Notes: generated from the sequence alone by a model not told the origin. A stretch of 37,282 nucleotides of DNA from a virus (IMGVR_UViG_3300030102_000654:1-37282), one strand, 5' to 3'. Positions 16,646 through 22,340 are shown, numbered from the stretch's first letter. A program made the numbers and translations.

Positions 16646-16809
16646 TAGTACTTTCCGCCACGCTTTTTATAGGTTCTTACAAGCCATGCGTTAGCATATG
16701 CACTAGGATATACCTTGAACTTTTTTTTTGCCTCTGCTTTTACCCTAGCATAGAGAGCAGGGTTCTTAGGTTTGGGTGATCCGCTAGATCTTTTTGTTTT
16801 TTTAGCCAT
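16645..16809 (-). CDS. Small basic protein (DUF5872-like), 54 aa
   Basis: The ORF runs from ATG at 16809 to TAG at 16645-16647. The product contains N-P-A-L-Y-A-R-V-K-A-E-A-K and ends A-W-L-V-R-T-Y-K-K-R-G-G-K-Y, a pattern I associate with the DUF5872 small proteins of phages and giant viruses. Function is unknown; the charge suggests nucleic-acid contact. Starts and stops in this cassette overlap neighbours by a few bases, indicating coupled translation. Confidence 0.65.
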   Translation of the reverse strand: MAKKTKRSSGSPKPKNPALYARVKAEAKKKFKVYPSAYANAWLVRTYKKRGGKY

Positions 16810-16927
16810 AGAACTTCTTATTTTTCCTTTGAACTACACGATCAGGGTTCTTTTCGTCCTTTTTTTTGGACTCCAAGATCTTATCTTGTAGAAATTTAGG
16901 TAATGTTTGTTGTTTTTTAGTAAGCAT
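16802..16927 (-). CDS. Small basic protein, 41 aa
   Basis: Begins M-L-T-K-K-Q-Q-T-L-P-K-F-L-Q and is Lys-rich throughout. Its stop overlaps the start of the 54-aa gene (ATGGCTAA) and its start lies inside the end of the 36-aa gene. Peptides with the L-T-K-K-Q opening are common in marine phages. No function is known. Confidence 0.6.
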   Translation of the reverse strand: MLTKKQQTLPKFLQDKILESKKKDEKNPDRVVQRKNKKFYG

Positions 16928-17027
16928 TGCCCATCTTCCTAGCTTTTTTCTTATTCTTTTTCTTCTTTTTAGATTTCATTGGTGGTCTACCTCTCATAGA
17001 ACCATATGTTCCTTTACCCATTGGCAT
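16917..17027 (-). CDS. First late gene: small basic protein, 36 aa
   Basis: Begins M-P-M-G-K-G-T-Y-G-S-M-R-G-R-P-P, followed by a Lys/Asn run. This opening is widespread in small marine phage proteins. It has a strong ribosome binding site (AAGGAG, about 9 bases before ATG on the minus strand) and is the first gene of the leftward late operon, about 160 bases below the predicted late transcription start. Confidence 0.65.
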   Translation of the reverse strand: MPMGKGTYGSMRGRPPMKSKKKKKNKKKARKMGNAY

Positions 17028-17148
17028 AGTTTAGTCTCCTTGTTAAATGCCCATATCTATTGATACGAGCTGGTTGTTGTTTATTCTAGTGGTAAGGTAC
17101 TCTAAATACCAAACCCCCTCAGAATCTGTAAATATGATTGATTAAAGC

Positions 17149-17184
17149 GTGGGGAGTACAGAAAGGATCTAACAAACCCCCCAC
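17149..17184 (-). promoter_or_regulatory. 5'-terminal hairpin of the late transcript, with anti-SD loop
   Basis: GTGGGG (plus 17149-17154) pairs with CCCCAC (17179-17184). The stem would start at or next to the predicted late transcription start, giving a 5'-terminal hairpin with a 24-base loop. On the minus strand the loop contains AGATCCTTTCTGT, the complement of the AGAAAGGAT ribosome binding sites of many early genes. On the plus strand the same bases look like an orphan ribosome binding site with no start codon. Confidence 0.5.
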
Positions 17185-17190
17185 TCTTGG

Positions 17191-17219
17191 AATATCGTAT
17201 AGTATCGTTTCATTGTCAA
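17191..17219 (-). promoter_or_regulatory. Late (leftward) sigma70-like promoter
   Basis: On the minus strand TTGACA (17219-17214) is followed after 17 bases by GATATT (17196-17191), a perfect -35 and a 4/6 match to the -10 consensus. Transcription would start near 17184 and read into the late operon. No phage RNA polymerase is encoded, so use of host polymerase is expected. Confidence 0.6.
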
Positions 17220-17299
17220 TACTTTGTTTGGATACCTCCTATATATATTTATCGCCATACGTTATATTATTACGCCCTATACCGTTACAAAACCCCCCT

Positions 17300-17591
17300 T
17301 ACGAGCTTTGCTCGTAGGCGTTAGTCAACGCCAGGGTGAGGAGTTGGCTTCGCCAACCCTTGCCGACTGCATTTATGTACTTGGTATCGTTATCTTTTCT
17401 CTTCTCTACCTTTTGTTTTGCGGTACGCAACGACACGAAAGTATGACGAAGATAAGAAGATATGTGTGTGTGTAATACTATACGGAAGGAAGTAAGTATG
17501 TATATGAATCAATCAATATGTGTATGGTTTATGGATTTATTTATTCTACGGTCGTTCGTGCAAAATGCCGAACTCCCTCCCCTCGCAGGGG
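17300..17591. repeat. Cluster of GC-rich perfect mini-hairpins
   Basis: Five short perfect hairpins lie here. They are TACGAGC-TTT-GCTCGTA (17300-17316), GGCGTT-AGTC-AACGCC (17317-17332), GTTGGC-TTC-GCCAAC (17343-17357), TTGCG-GTA-CGCAA (17418-17430) and CCCCT-CGC-AGGGG (17579-17591). Four have 3-base loops. The first two are directly adjacent. They are strongly GC-rich inside an AT-rich genome. Possible roles are origin structures, protein-binding hairpins on single-stranded DNA, or mobile palindromic elements. Confidence 0.75.
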
Positions 17592-17640
17592 CGACAACGA
17601 CTGCTTGCGCATTTTCCAATACTTCGAATGAAGATGAAAA

Positions 17641-17757
17641 TGTGTATAAAAATTAGTTATAAATAAAATACATAAAATAATTAAAATAATTATTGACGGT
17701 ATAATATAAATAGTATCTAATAAATATAATATAAAAATCATAGAAAGGAATAACAAT
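17641..17757. other. Very AT-rich block, possible DNA unwinding element
   Basis: About 87% A+T over 117 bp, next to the hairpin cluster and overlapping the early promoter. Easily melted DNA beside hairpins is typical of replication origins, but no initiator gene or repeated initiator box is identified. It could simply be an UP-element-like stretch for the early promoter. Confidence 0.4.
17693..17721 (+). promoter_or_regulatory. Early (rightward) sigma70-like promoter
   Basis: TTGACG (17693-17698), a 17-base spacer and TCTAAT (17716-17721) match the consensus in 5/6 positions each. Upstream bases are almost pure A/T and could serve as an UP element. Transcription would start near 17728 and reach the AGAAAGGA ribosome binding site of the gene at 17758. 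Confidence 0.7.
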
Positions 17758-18201
17758 ATGATTACTGAAATAACAAAACAACTAATCAACTGGACTAATG
17801 ACCTAGAAGAATTAGTAGCTAGTGAGATTAAAGCAAACAATGCTAACCCAAATCAAGCTGGGTTTACTTCAATAGCTGATGCCTTCGCAATCTCTGTATA
17901 CAATTGTTTAGGTTTCTCTGCTGAATATCACAGAGGAAAACAAAAAGAAAACAACAATCTTGCAGAGATGAACCATAAGAAAGCTGGTTCAGCGATGAGA
18001 TTTGGTGAGAACGAACACCGAGAAAAGGTCATAGCTGATACCTTGATTGAGCTTCAAGCTGAATGGCGGAAGCTATGCAAAGAAGCAGGGCTTGCAATAT
18101 CTTGGGCAGAACTGAAGGGAGAATCCAAGGCGGTTCAAATCCCACTATCTGACATCAACAAGATGAGAGAGCAACAAGGCTTGCCACCTATTGGGAGTTA
18201 A
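17758..18201 (+). CDS. First early gene, unknown function, 147 aa
   Basis: Mostly helical, mildly acidic protein with no recognised domain. The C-terminal part includes A-E-W-R-K-L-C-K-E-A-G-L and ends in a Pro/Gly segment. It has a strong AGAAAGGA ribosome binding site and its own promoter and hairpin terminator, so it is a single-gene unit expressed first. The second half is richer in GC than the following genes, and hairpins flank both sides. A regulator or host-takeover protein is conceivable; nothing in the sequence proves it. Confidence 0.65.
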   Translation: MITEITKQLINWTNDLEELVASEIKANNANPNQAGFTSIADAFAISVYNCLGFSAEYHRGKQKENNNLAEMNHKKAGSAMRFGENEHREKVIADTLIELQAEWRKLCKEAGLAISWAELKGESKAVQIPLSDINKMREQQGLPPIGS

Positions 18202-18213
18202 TCTCTTTGAATG

Positions 18214-18231
18214 TTCCCCCTTCGGGGGGAA
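18214..18231 (+). terminator. UUCG-tetraloop hairpin after the first early gene
   Basis: TTCCCCC pairs with GGGGGAA across a TTCG loop, 12 bp after the stop of the 147-aa gene, followed by the T-rich stretch TGTTCTTGTTTTGTTCT. The flanks carry a direct repeat GAATGTT. It looks like an intrinsic terminator or processing barrier that isolates the first early gene. Confidence 0.65.
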
Positions 18232-18286
18232 TGTTCTTGTTTTGTTCTCAAAAAATTTCGGCTCGCTTCGCTCGCCTGAAGAATGA

Positions 18287-18301
18287 CGAACCTACGGTTC
18301 G
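18287..18301. repeat. GC-rich triloop hairpin
   Basis: CGAACC-TAC-GGTTCG is a perfect 6-bp stem with a 3-base loop, of the same kind as those at 17300-17591. Just upstream, GCTCGC-TTC-GCTCGC (18261-18275) is a direct repeat. The 161-bp gap 18202-18362 contains only these elements and the terminator, ahead of the AGAAAGGA site at about 18351. Confidence 0.6.
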
Positions 18302-18362
18302 ACTTTCAAGGGTTAAGAAGGGTGATCGAAAGCTGTAGAGTCTTGATAAAGAAAGGAATACT

Positions 18363-18578
18363 ATGAGTGAATATAAACAAATGGATCCATGTGGAGAAGC
18401 AGCATTCAACTGTGATGGATATGGACAACAGTTATGGACACATGGAGAATATGAAGTATGGATGTTTGATGATAGTTATATCATTGAAAAGTCTAATGAA
18501 TTGTTTACTAAGTTTGATTGTGTGTATGATGTAGACACTACAAATTTAGTAATGTTTATATGTGAGGTACTATTATGA
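18363..18578 (+). CDS. Small acidic hypothetical protein, 71 aa
   Basis: Tyr, Asp and Glu-rich protein with G-Y-G-Q-Q-L-W near residues 19-25 and four Cys residues. No domain is recognised. The ribosome binding site is GAAAGGA, 6 bases before ATG. The stop overlaps the next start (ATGA). Probably an early host-interaction protein; that is inference from position. Confidence 0.55.
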   Translation: MSEYKQMDPCGEAAFNCDGYGQQLWTHGEYEVWMFDDSYIIEKSNELFTKFDCVYDVDTTNLVMFICEVLL

Positions 18579-18751
18579 ACATAAGAGATAACAAGTATAT
18601 TAATACTATGTTAATGATTGTTGTAGTAATATGTCTAATAATTATTACTGTAATACATAGTAAATATATATATACTAGTTGGTGTGAATCAGAGATTGAG
18701 ATCTTTAGATTTCAGATGGATGATATTCACCAACACTTAATGAAAGATTAA
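18575..18751 (+). CDS. Small single-pass membrane protein, 58 aa
   Basis: ATG at 18575 overlaps the preceding TGA. Residues 11-27 form a strongly hydrophobic helix (L-M-I-V-V-V-I-C-L-I-I-I-T), flanked by N-terminal charges and a polar C-terminus. A one-pass inner-membrane protein is predicted. Early expression could fit a superinfection or host-membrane role, but no family is recognised. Confidence 0.55.
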   Translation: MNIRDNKYINTMLMIVVVICLIIITVIHSKYIYTSWCESEIEIFRFQMDDIHQHLMKD

Positions 18752-18773
18752 CAACAACAGAAAGGATAGATCT

Positions 18774-19016
18774 ATGAAAACTATAGTTGTTATGATTGCA
18801 ATGTTATTGGGAACAATAGCATTTGCAGATGATCAGTATGCACCAAAGCAGAATGATAGAATCAATCTGTATAAGGTAGTATCTGATAATGAGAATGCAC
18901 CTATGTACTCTGGATATTTCAGAGATTCAGAAGGTGTTGTTCACAGAGTAGCAGTATGGGCTGGAGCTTCAGATAAATATCTAGAAGGTTCAGTAACTAT
19001 ACCAACTACTGAATAA
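18774..19016 (+). CDS. Exported small protein, DUF736-like core, 80 aa
   Basis: Residues 1-18 are a clear Sec signal peptide (charged K2, hydrophobic core, A-F-A cleavage site before D-D). The mature part contains N-E-N-A-P-M-Y-S-G-Y-F near residues 40-50, followed by a V-H-R-V-A-V-W strand and K-Y-L-E-G-S-V. This layout resembles small DUF736-type beta proteins (N-x-x-x-P-x-Y-x-G, then W, then K-Y-L), which are normally cytoplasmic. A periplasmic or surface role early in infection is inferred. The ribosome binding site is AGAAAGGAT. Confidence 0.6.
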   Translation: MKTIVVMIAMLLGTIAFADDQYAPKQNDRINLYKVVSDNENAPMYSGYFRDSEGVVHRVAVWAGASDKYLEGSVTIPTTE

Positions 19017-19091
19017 CTAATGGGTATGGGTAGGATACTGGAATAACATTAAGGTTTAAATCCTACCCAACCTTTATGAAAGGAAAATAAT

Positions 19092-19328
19092 ATGGCTACA
19101 CAAAAACAAATGTATGGAGTTACAGAAGCTCAAGTACTAAGAGACTACAGAGAAGCTGAAAGAATATATGGTAAGTATATGAATCTATATATCATGGCGA
19201 TACTATCTGATGCACAGCATATGATAGAGTACAGAAAATTAAAAACAGCAAATCAATTTATAAATAAAGCAAAGTTACTTCTATCTAATAGAGCGAAGCA
19301 ACAATTGCATAGAACAAAAGGAGAATAG
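19092..19328 (+). CDS. Small hypothetical protein, 78 aa
   Basis: Basic helical protein with many Tyr, Lys and Gln residues, no recognised domain. It has a GAAAGGAAAA ribosome binding site. It is directly followed by the ribbon-helix-helix-like gene at 19330 and is probably in the same early transcript. Confidence 0.55.
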   Translation: MATQKQMYGVTEAQVLRDYREAERIYGKYMNLYIMAILSDAQHMIEYRKLKTANQFINKAKLLLSNRAKQQLHRTKGE

Positions 19329-19329
19329 T

Positions 19330-19515
19330 ATGATAGATTTTAAGTCATTAAAAGATACAAAGAAACCTAAACCTGTATGGCATAGTATTGCTATACCTAA
19401 AGAAATAAATGATGAGCTAGATATAATAGCAAAAGAATTAAAATGTAAGAAGACTCAGATTATTAAAGCTGCATTAGAAGATGTTGTTAAAGAATATTGG
19501 AGTTGTGATGAGTAA
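19330..19515 (+). CDS. Ribbon-helix-helix-like DNA-binding protein, 61 aa
   Basis: The segment H-S-I-A-I-P-K-E-I-N-D-E-L-D (residues about 18-31) gives a strand then helix, followed by K-K-T-Q-I-I-K-A-A-L-E-D (about 40-51), a typical ribbon-helix-helix layout. It may regulate phage or host promoters. The preceding AAGGAGA ribosome binding site is strong. No operator could be assigned. Confidence 0.65.
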   Translation: MIDFKSLKDTKKPKPVWHSIAIPKEINDELDIIAKELKCKKTQIIKAALEDVVKEYWSCDE

Positions 19516-19723
19516 GATAACTGAGATTAAAACAGAATACAAAGGTAAGAAACCTACATACTGGATTATATCACATGGTAATGTGAATCCTGTAGCACAA
19601 ACATTTAGTATAGAATCAGCTAGAATGATGAGAGATCAACTAGAAGATTTATATAGAGAGTGGTGGGCTAATGCAGTAGGTGGAGAACCATTAACAAATA
19701 GATACGAGATAAGGGTTAATTAG
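19508..19723 (+). CDS. Small hypothetical protein, 71 aa
   Basis: The start chosen is ATG at 19508, which overlaps the end of the previous gene by 8 bp; an in-frame ATG at 19481 lies deeper inside that gene. The protein contains Y-W-I-I-S-H-G-N near residues 19-26 and W-W-A-N-A-V-G-G near residues 53-60. No family is recognised. Confidence 0.5.
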   Translation: MSKITEIKTEYKGKKPTYWIISHGNVNPVAQTFSIESARMMRDQLEDLYREWWANAVGGEPLTNRYEIRVN

Positions 19724-19735
19724 AAAGGATAAGTC

Positions 19736-19912
19736 ATGACACTTAAATGTAGGTATTGTAACTGGGAAACAGAAGCTAAACACTTTGGTTTCATAATGGA
19801 TCCTATAAAGAAAGACGGTAATAACTTATGTATTATATGTTATTGGGGTCATACTGATAGGATAAGAAACAAAGCAATACATGATAGAAAGGAACTAGAG
19901 AATGCCGAATGA
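19736..19912 (+). CDS. Zinc-ribbon-like mini-protein, 58 aa
   Basis: Two C-x2-C knuckles (C5-R-Y-C8 and C32-I-I-C35) spaced 23 residues apart suggest a zinc ribbon. The rest is basic and helical. The ribosome binding site is AGAAAGGAT, and the 3' end overlaps the next gene by 11 bp. Possibly a nucleic-acid-binding regulator; the function is unknown. Confidence 0.62.
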   Translation: MTLKCRYCNWETEAKHFGFIMDPIKKDGNNLCIICYWGHTDRIRNKAIHDRKELENAE

Positions 19913-20057
19913 ATGGATGGATGAAATCAGTAAGATTATCGACAGATATTATGATCAAGATATTACATATACAGCAGCACTAGCAAAGATTAACTTGATA
20001 GTACAAGAGTATCAAGCAGAGTTTAAATTATTTGAATCACAGTTTAAGGATAAGTAA
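19902..20057 (+). CDS. Small helical protein, 51 aa
   Basis: Starts at ATG 19902 with AAGGA upstream and ends TAA overlapping the next ATG (TAATG). Acidic, entirely helical, opening M-P-N-E-W-M-D-E-I-S. No family is recognised. Supported by tight packing on both sides. Confidence 0.55.
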   Translation: MPNEWMDEISKIIDRYYDQDITYTAALAKINLIVQEYQAEFKLFESQFKDK

Positions 20058-20281
20058 TGAATAGATTAAAAGATATTAGCTACTATGATGCTGAAGTATT
20101 ATTAGATGCATCTGTTGAAAAAGTTAAGCAAGGTGCAGATAGAAATAAAGAGATAGATAAGTTATGTGAACATGAAGTAGTGACAACGTACTTTACTCGT
20201 GAAGAACTAATGACTGTATTTGATTTTGAATTACAAGATCCAAGGTTCTTTACAAATATAAAAACAGAAACGAAACAATGA
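20057..20281 (+). CDS. Small acidic protein, 74 aa
   Basis: Helical, charged protein with no recognised motif. It starts by TAATG overlap with the previous gene and ends by ATGA overlap with the next, so three genes are translationally coupled. The function is unknown. Confidence 0.55.
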   Translation: MNRLKDISYYDAEVLLDASVEKVKQGADRNKEIDKLCEHEVVTTYFTREELMTVFDFELQDPRFFTNIKTETKQ

Positions 20282-20544
20282 ATGATGAAGAAAGAAAATT
20301 ATATAAGTTTGAAATTAAATGGCGAGATAAGAAACTTGACGAACTACATCAATACATAGCATACAAGAGATTAGAAGAAGCAAAGAAAAATAAACCACGA
20401 GATTATACACGAATACTTTTTATCATAGCTATATTACTTTTAACAAGTCTATTAGATGTATGGAACTATGGTAGAAACTTTTGGCAGATGTTAGCTGCTA
20501 ATACAAACTCATTCCTCTGGTCCATTAAAGACTGGTGGTATTAA
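20278..20544 (+). CDS. Membrane-anchored small protein, 88 aa
   Basis: Residues 1-42 are strongly charged and helical; residues about 44-62 form a transmembrane helix (I-L-F-I-I-A-I-L-L-L-T-S-L-L); the remainder is Trp-rich and polar. A cytoplasmic charged domain anchored in the inner membrane is predicted. The role is unknown; membrane remodelling or exclusion is conceivable. Confidence 0.55.
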   Translation: MNDEERKLYKFEIKWRDKKLDELHQYIAYKRLEEAKKNKPRDYTRILFIIAILLLTSLLDVWNYGRNFWQMLAANTNSFLWSIKDWWY

Positions 20545-20560
20545 CAGAAAGGAGAAAACT

Positions 20561-21055
20561 ATGGGTTTTGATTTATCAGGATGGAGTAATGATACATGTG
20601 ATGAAACATATTTCAGATCTAATGTATGGTTCTGGAGACCACTATGGTTGTTTGTAGAAACATATTGTGATGACATCTTAACTGAAGACCAACTCAGGCG
20701 TGGTAACTACAATGACCTTGTAAAGATTGAAGGTGCAAGATCATTACAACTAGCTAAACGAATACATTCAATGATTGATAAAGGTCAAGCTAAAGAATGG
20801 GTTGATGAGTATAACAAAGATCACAAGAAAGAAAAAGAAGCTAGAGATATTATGTTGCAGTACTTACAAGAATGGACTGAATCTAAAGGTGCAGATTGTG
20901 GTGGTAAACTTGAAGGTTATGATAGAGAACTATGGAGTGAGATGTATAACAGAATATCTAGTGGTAACAAAGCTAGTTATCCAGGTGATTTAGATTTACT
21001 AAAAGAGTTTGCAGATTTTTGTAAACTATCAGATGATGGTTTTACTATAGGTTAA
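20561..21055 (+). CDS. Conserved marine-phage-type protein, 164 aa
   Basis: Begins M-G-F-D-L-S-G-W and contains N-V-W-F-W-R-P-L-W near residues 21-29, a Trp-rich pattern I recall from early genes of many marine phages. The remainder is helical with two G-rich turns. No catalytic motif is seen. It has an AGAAAGGAG ribosome binding site. The function is unknown. Confidence 0.6.
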   Translation: MGFDLSGWSNDTCDETYFRSNVWFWRPLWLFVETYCDDILTEDQLRRGNYNDLVKIEGARSLQLAKRIHSMIDKGQAKEWVDEYNKDHKKEKEARDIMLQYLQEWTESKGADCGGKLEGYDRELWSEMYNRISSGNKASYPGDLDLLKEFADFCKLSDDGFTIG

Positions 21056-21070
21056 AGAAAGGAGATAACT

Positions 21071-21319
21071 ATGAGCAATCCAATAATTAATCCAGATATG
21101 GATCAAGAGGTTTACATAAAAGTATATCCAGTTAATGACTGGGATACTTCTACTGGTAAGCCAGTACATTCTGGTATCAAAGGGTATATGCCGATTCAAG
21201 TTACTAATACATTGATGATTGAAATCAATAAGATGATTAGTAAAGAAGAAGCACAGAATTATGTTGATGATCCTAAAGTTGCGTTTAGTGTAGTGGCTAA
21301 GCCTGGATATATCAAATAA
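21071..21319 (+). CDS. Small hypothetical protein, 82 aa
   Basis: Strand-rich protein with V-Y-I-K-V-Y-P-V-N-D-W-D near residues 14-25 and a helical K-E-E-A-Q-N-Y segment. It has an excellent ribosome binding site (AGAAAGGAG). No domain is recognised. It is the last gene before the structured leader. Confidence 0.55.
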   Translation: MSNPIINPDMDQEVYIKVYPVNDWDTSTGKPVHSGIKGYMPIQVTNTLMIEINKMISKEEAQNYVDDPKVAFSVVAKPGYIK

Positions 21320-21395
21320 TATATACCATGGTTGGTGCGGTGGGAGACCTAGTACCGTTAATGAGTGCTATCTTCTCACTGCATCTATATAATAT

Positions 21396-21515
21396 TCTTA
21401 ATGGTTTTTGTTATTTACCATTAAGATAGGTGACAATTATTTAGTCCTTCTTTATAGTTGTCACCGTTTATGGGGGAGAAAAGCTTACCACCCAGTTAGC
21501 CCTCAATCTCCCCCA
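21396..21515 (+). promoter_or_regulatory. Three-hairpin RNA leader ahead of the DUF3846-like gene
   Basis: Three consecutive stems occupy the gap before the gene at 21534. Stem A is TCTTAATGGT/ACCATTAAGA (21396-21405 with 21417-21426), perfect. Stem B is a 12-bp stem with one G-U pair, core GGTGACAA/TTGTCACC (21429-21440 with 21454-21465). Stem C is TGGGGGAGA/TCTCCCCCA (21471-21479 with 21507-21515), with a 27-base loop. The ribosome binding site follows 8 bases later. This looks like a cis-acting RNA or a separate small RNA. The upstream part (21320-21395) holds a TATAAT at about 21388 without a good -35. Confidence 0.65.
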
Positions 21516-21533
21516 CCAATGAAAGGAAAACAT

Positions 21534-21863
21534 ATGAATAAATATAAAGTAACAATACTATATTGTGATGGTAGAGTAAAAGATGTTGAAGTACAAGGTA
21601 CTGATGGACCTGAGTTTCAAGGTGACAATGGGATGTATAAACATCTTGATTGCAATATGATAGAAATAACTGGTGCAAGATACAATGATAAGAATTATGA
21701 TTTATATATTGATGAAGAGGGTAGACTAAAAGATTTACCTACACTAAATCCACTTGCATCTAAGTACTTTGTTGATTGGTTAGACCATGAACAAAGAATG
21801 ACTATTGAACCTAATGTTATGGGTACAGCTGCCTTAGTAGAAAGGAATCCTATAAGTGACTAA
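21534..21863 (+). CDS. DUF3846-like protein, 109 aa
   Basis: The start chosen is ATG 21534, placed 6 bases after GAAAGGAAAA; longer in-frame starts lie within the structured leader. The region D-C-N-M-I-E-I-T-G-A-R (about 40-50), then Y-I-D-E-E-G-R-L-K-D-L-P (about 58-69), N-P-L-A (73-76) and a late V-M-G-T-A-A-L-V resembles the DUF3846 family found in phages and plasmids. The function of that family is unknown. The gene overlaps the next by 8 bp. Confidence 0.62.
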   Translation: MNKYKVTILYCDGRVKDVEVQGTDGPEFQGDNGMYKHLDCNMIEITGARYNDKNYDLYIDEEGRLKDLPTLNPLASKYFVDWLDHEQRMTIEPNVMGTAALVERNPISD

Positions 21864-22050
21864 AGATGGTTGGAAATATTTTGCGATCAATGTAACTGAT
21901 AAAGATCATGCAGAATTAACAGAACAATTAGAGAACATTTGTTTGGCGACAGGTCTAACTAAAAGACGAGTCATACAAATATTAGTTAAAGATAAGTACG
22001 AACATATACAACGATTGAAAGCTAATCCTACATTATCTTCAATTGTTTAA
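21856..22050 (+). CDS. Ribbon-helix-helix-like protein with GTG start, 64 aa
   Basis: GTG at 21856 follows AGAAAGGA by 9 bases. The pattern Y-F-A-I-N-V-T-D-K-D-H-A-E-L (strand then helix) and G-L-T-K-R-R-V-I-Q-I-L-V (second helix) fits a small ribbon-helix-helix DNA-binding fold. It is the last gene of the rightward early block. A transcriptional switch role is possible. Confidence 0.55.
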   Translation: MTKDGWKYFAINVTDKDHAELTEQLENICLATGLTKRRVIQILVKDKYEHIQRLKANPTLSSIV

Positions 22051-22270
22051 TAAAATATTTGAGTGTACTGACGAGTACAAGCGCAAGCTCAATAGAGATG
22101 ACCAATGTAAGCCTCAGTTGGTTGAGTGTATGTTGGATACCAACAGCACAATAGCACACATCAATGGTAAGACATTGCAGGTTTTATAGGATTGGCTTCC
22201 CTACATCTCGCTAAAATATTCGGTTACGTTATGTAAGGTAAAACCTTCATCTAGCTAGATTGTAACTGAT
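22051..22270 (+). other. Gene-free structured stretch, candidate non-coding RNA
   Basis: No convincing gene occurs here. Perfect short hairpins are TGTACT-GACG-AGTACA (22064-22079), AGC-GCAA-GCT (22080-22089), TGTTGG-ATA-CCAACA (22131-22145) and AAGGT-AAA-ACCTT (22235-22247), followed by the 12-base palindrome ATCTAGCTAGAT (22249-22260). The density is higher than in the surrounding coding DNA. It may be the 3' region of the early transcript or an independent small RNA. Confidence 0.5.
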
Positions 22271-22340
22271 AGGTAGAAAGGAATGAGTGCAGGATCAAAA
22301 TCTAGAATAAAACTGTTCACTTCTAGCGTTTCTTTCTACC
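22271..22340. terminator. Nested inverted repeat between convergent genes
   Basis: Outer arms GGTAGAAAG (22272-22280) and CTTTCTACC (22332-22340) are perfectly complementary; inner arms CTAGAA (22302-22307) and TTCTAG (22321-22326) are also perfect. It lies between the plus early genes and the minus HExxH gene, so a bidirectional terminator is likely. The left arm contains a ribosome binding site that the right arm would sequester. Confidence 0.55.

Larger units (their letters stand above)
17028..17757. promoter_or_regulatory. Divergent intergenic control region
   Basis: About 730 bp without a convincing gene separate the leftward late operon from the rightward early genes. From left to right it holds the 5' leader of the late transcript, a late promoter, GC-rich mini-hairpins (17300-17591) and an 87% AT block with the early promoter. 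It is the most likely place for replication initiation and for the early/late switch. Short open frames inside (for example 17498-17656) have atypical composition and run through the hairpins, so I do not call them genes. Confidence 0.7.

Noticed and set aside
17224-17475. Open frame of 83 codons on the plus strand in the control region
   Set aside because: It needs a TTG start, has no ribosome binding site and reads straight through three hairpins.
17498-17656. Possible 52-aa membrane peptide with GGAAGG upstream
   Set aside because: The ribosome binding site is fair, but the frame runs through the CCCCT-CGC-AGGGG hairpin and shows no protein-like pattern; kept as non-coding.
18287-18310. 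GGTTCGA resembling a tRNA T-loop
   Set aside because: No cloverleaf, anticodon arm or acceptor stem can be built around it.
21408-21533. Longer start for the DUF3846-like gene
   Set aside because: The extra codons lie in the hairpin leader; ATG 21534 follows a proper ribosome binding site.
22068-22090. CTGACGA resembling the hammerhead ribozyme core
   Set aside because: No downstream GAAA element or matching stems were found; the bases are explained by the TGTACT-GACG-AGTACA hairpin.
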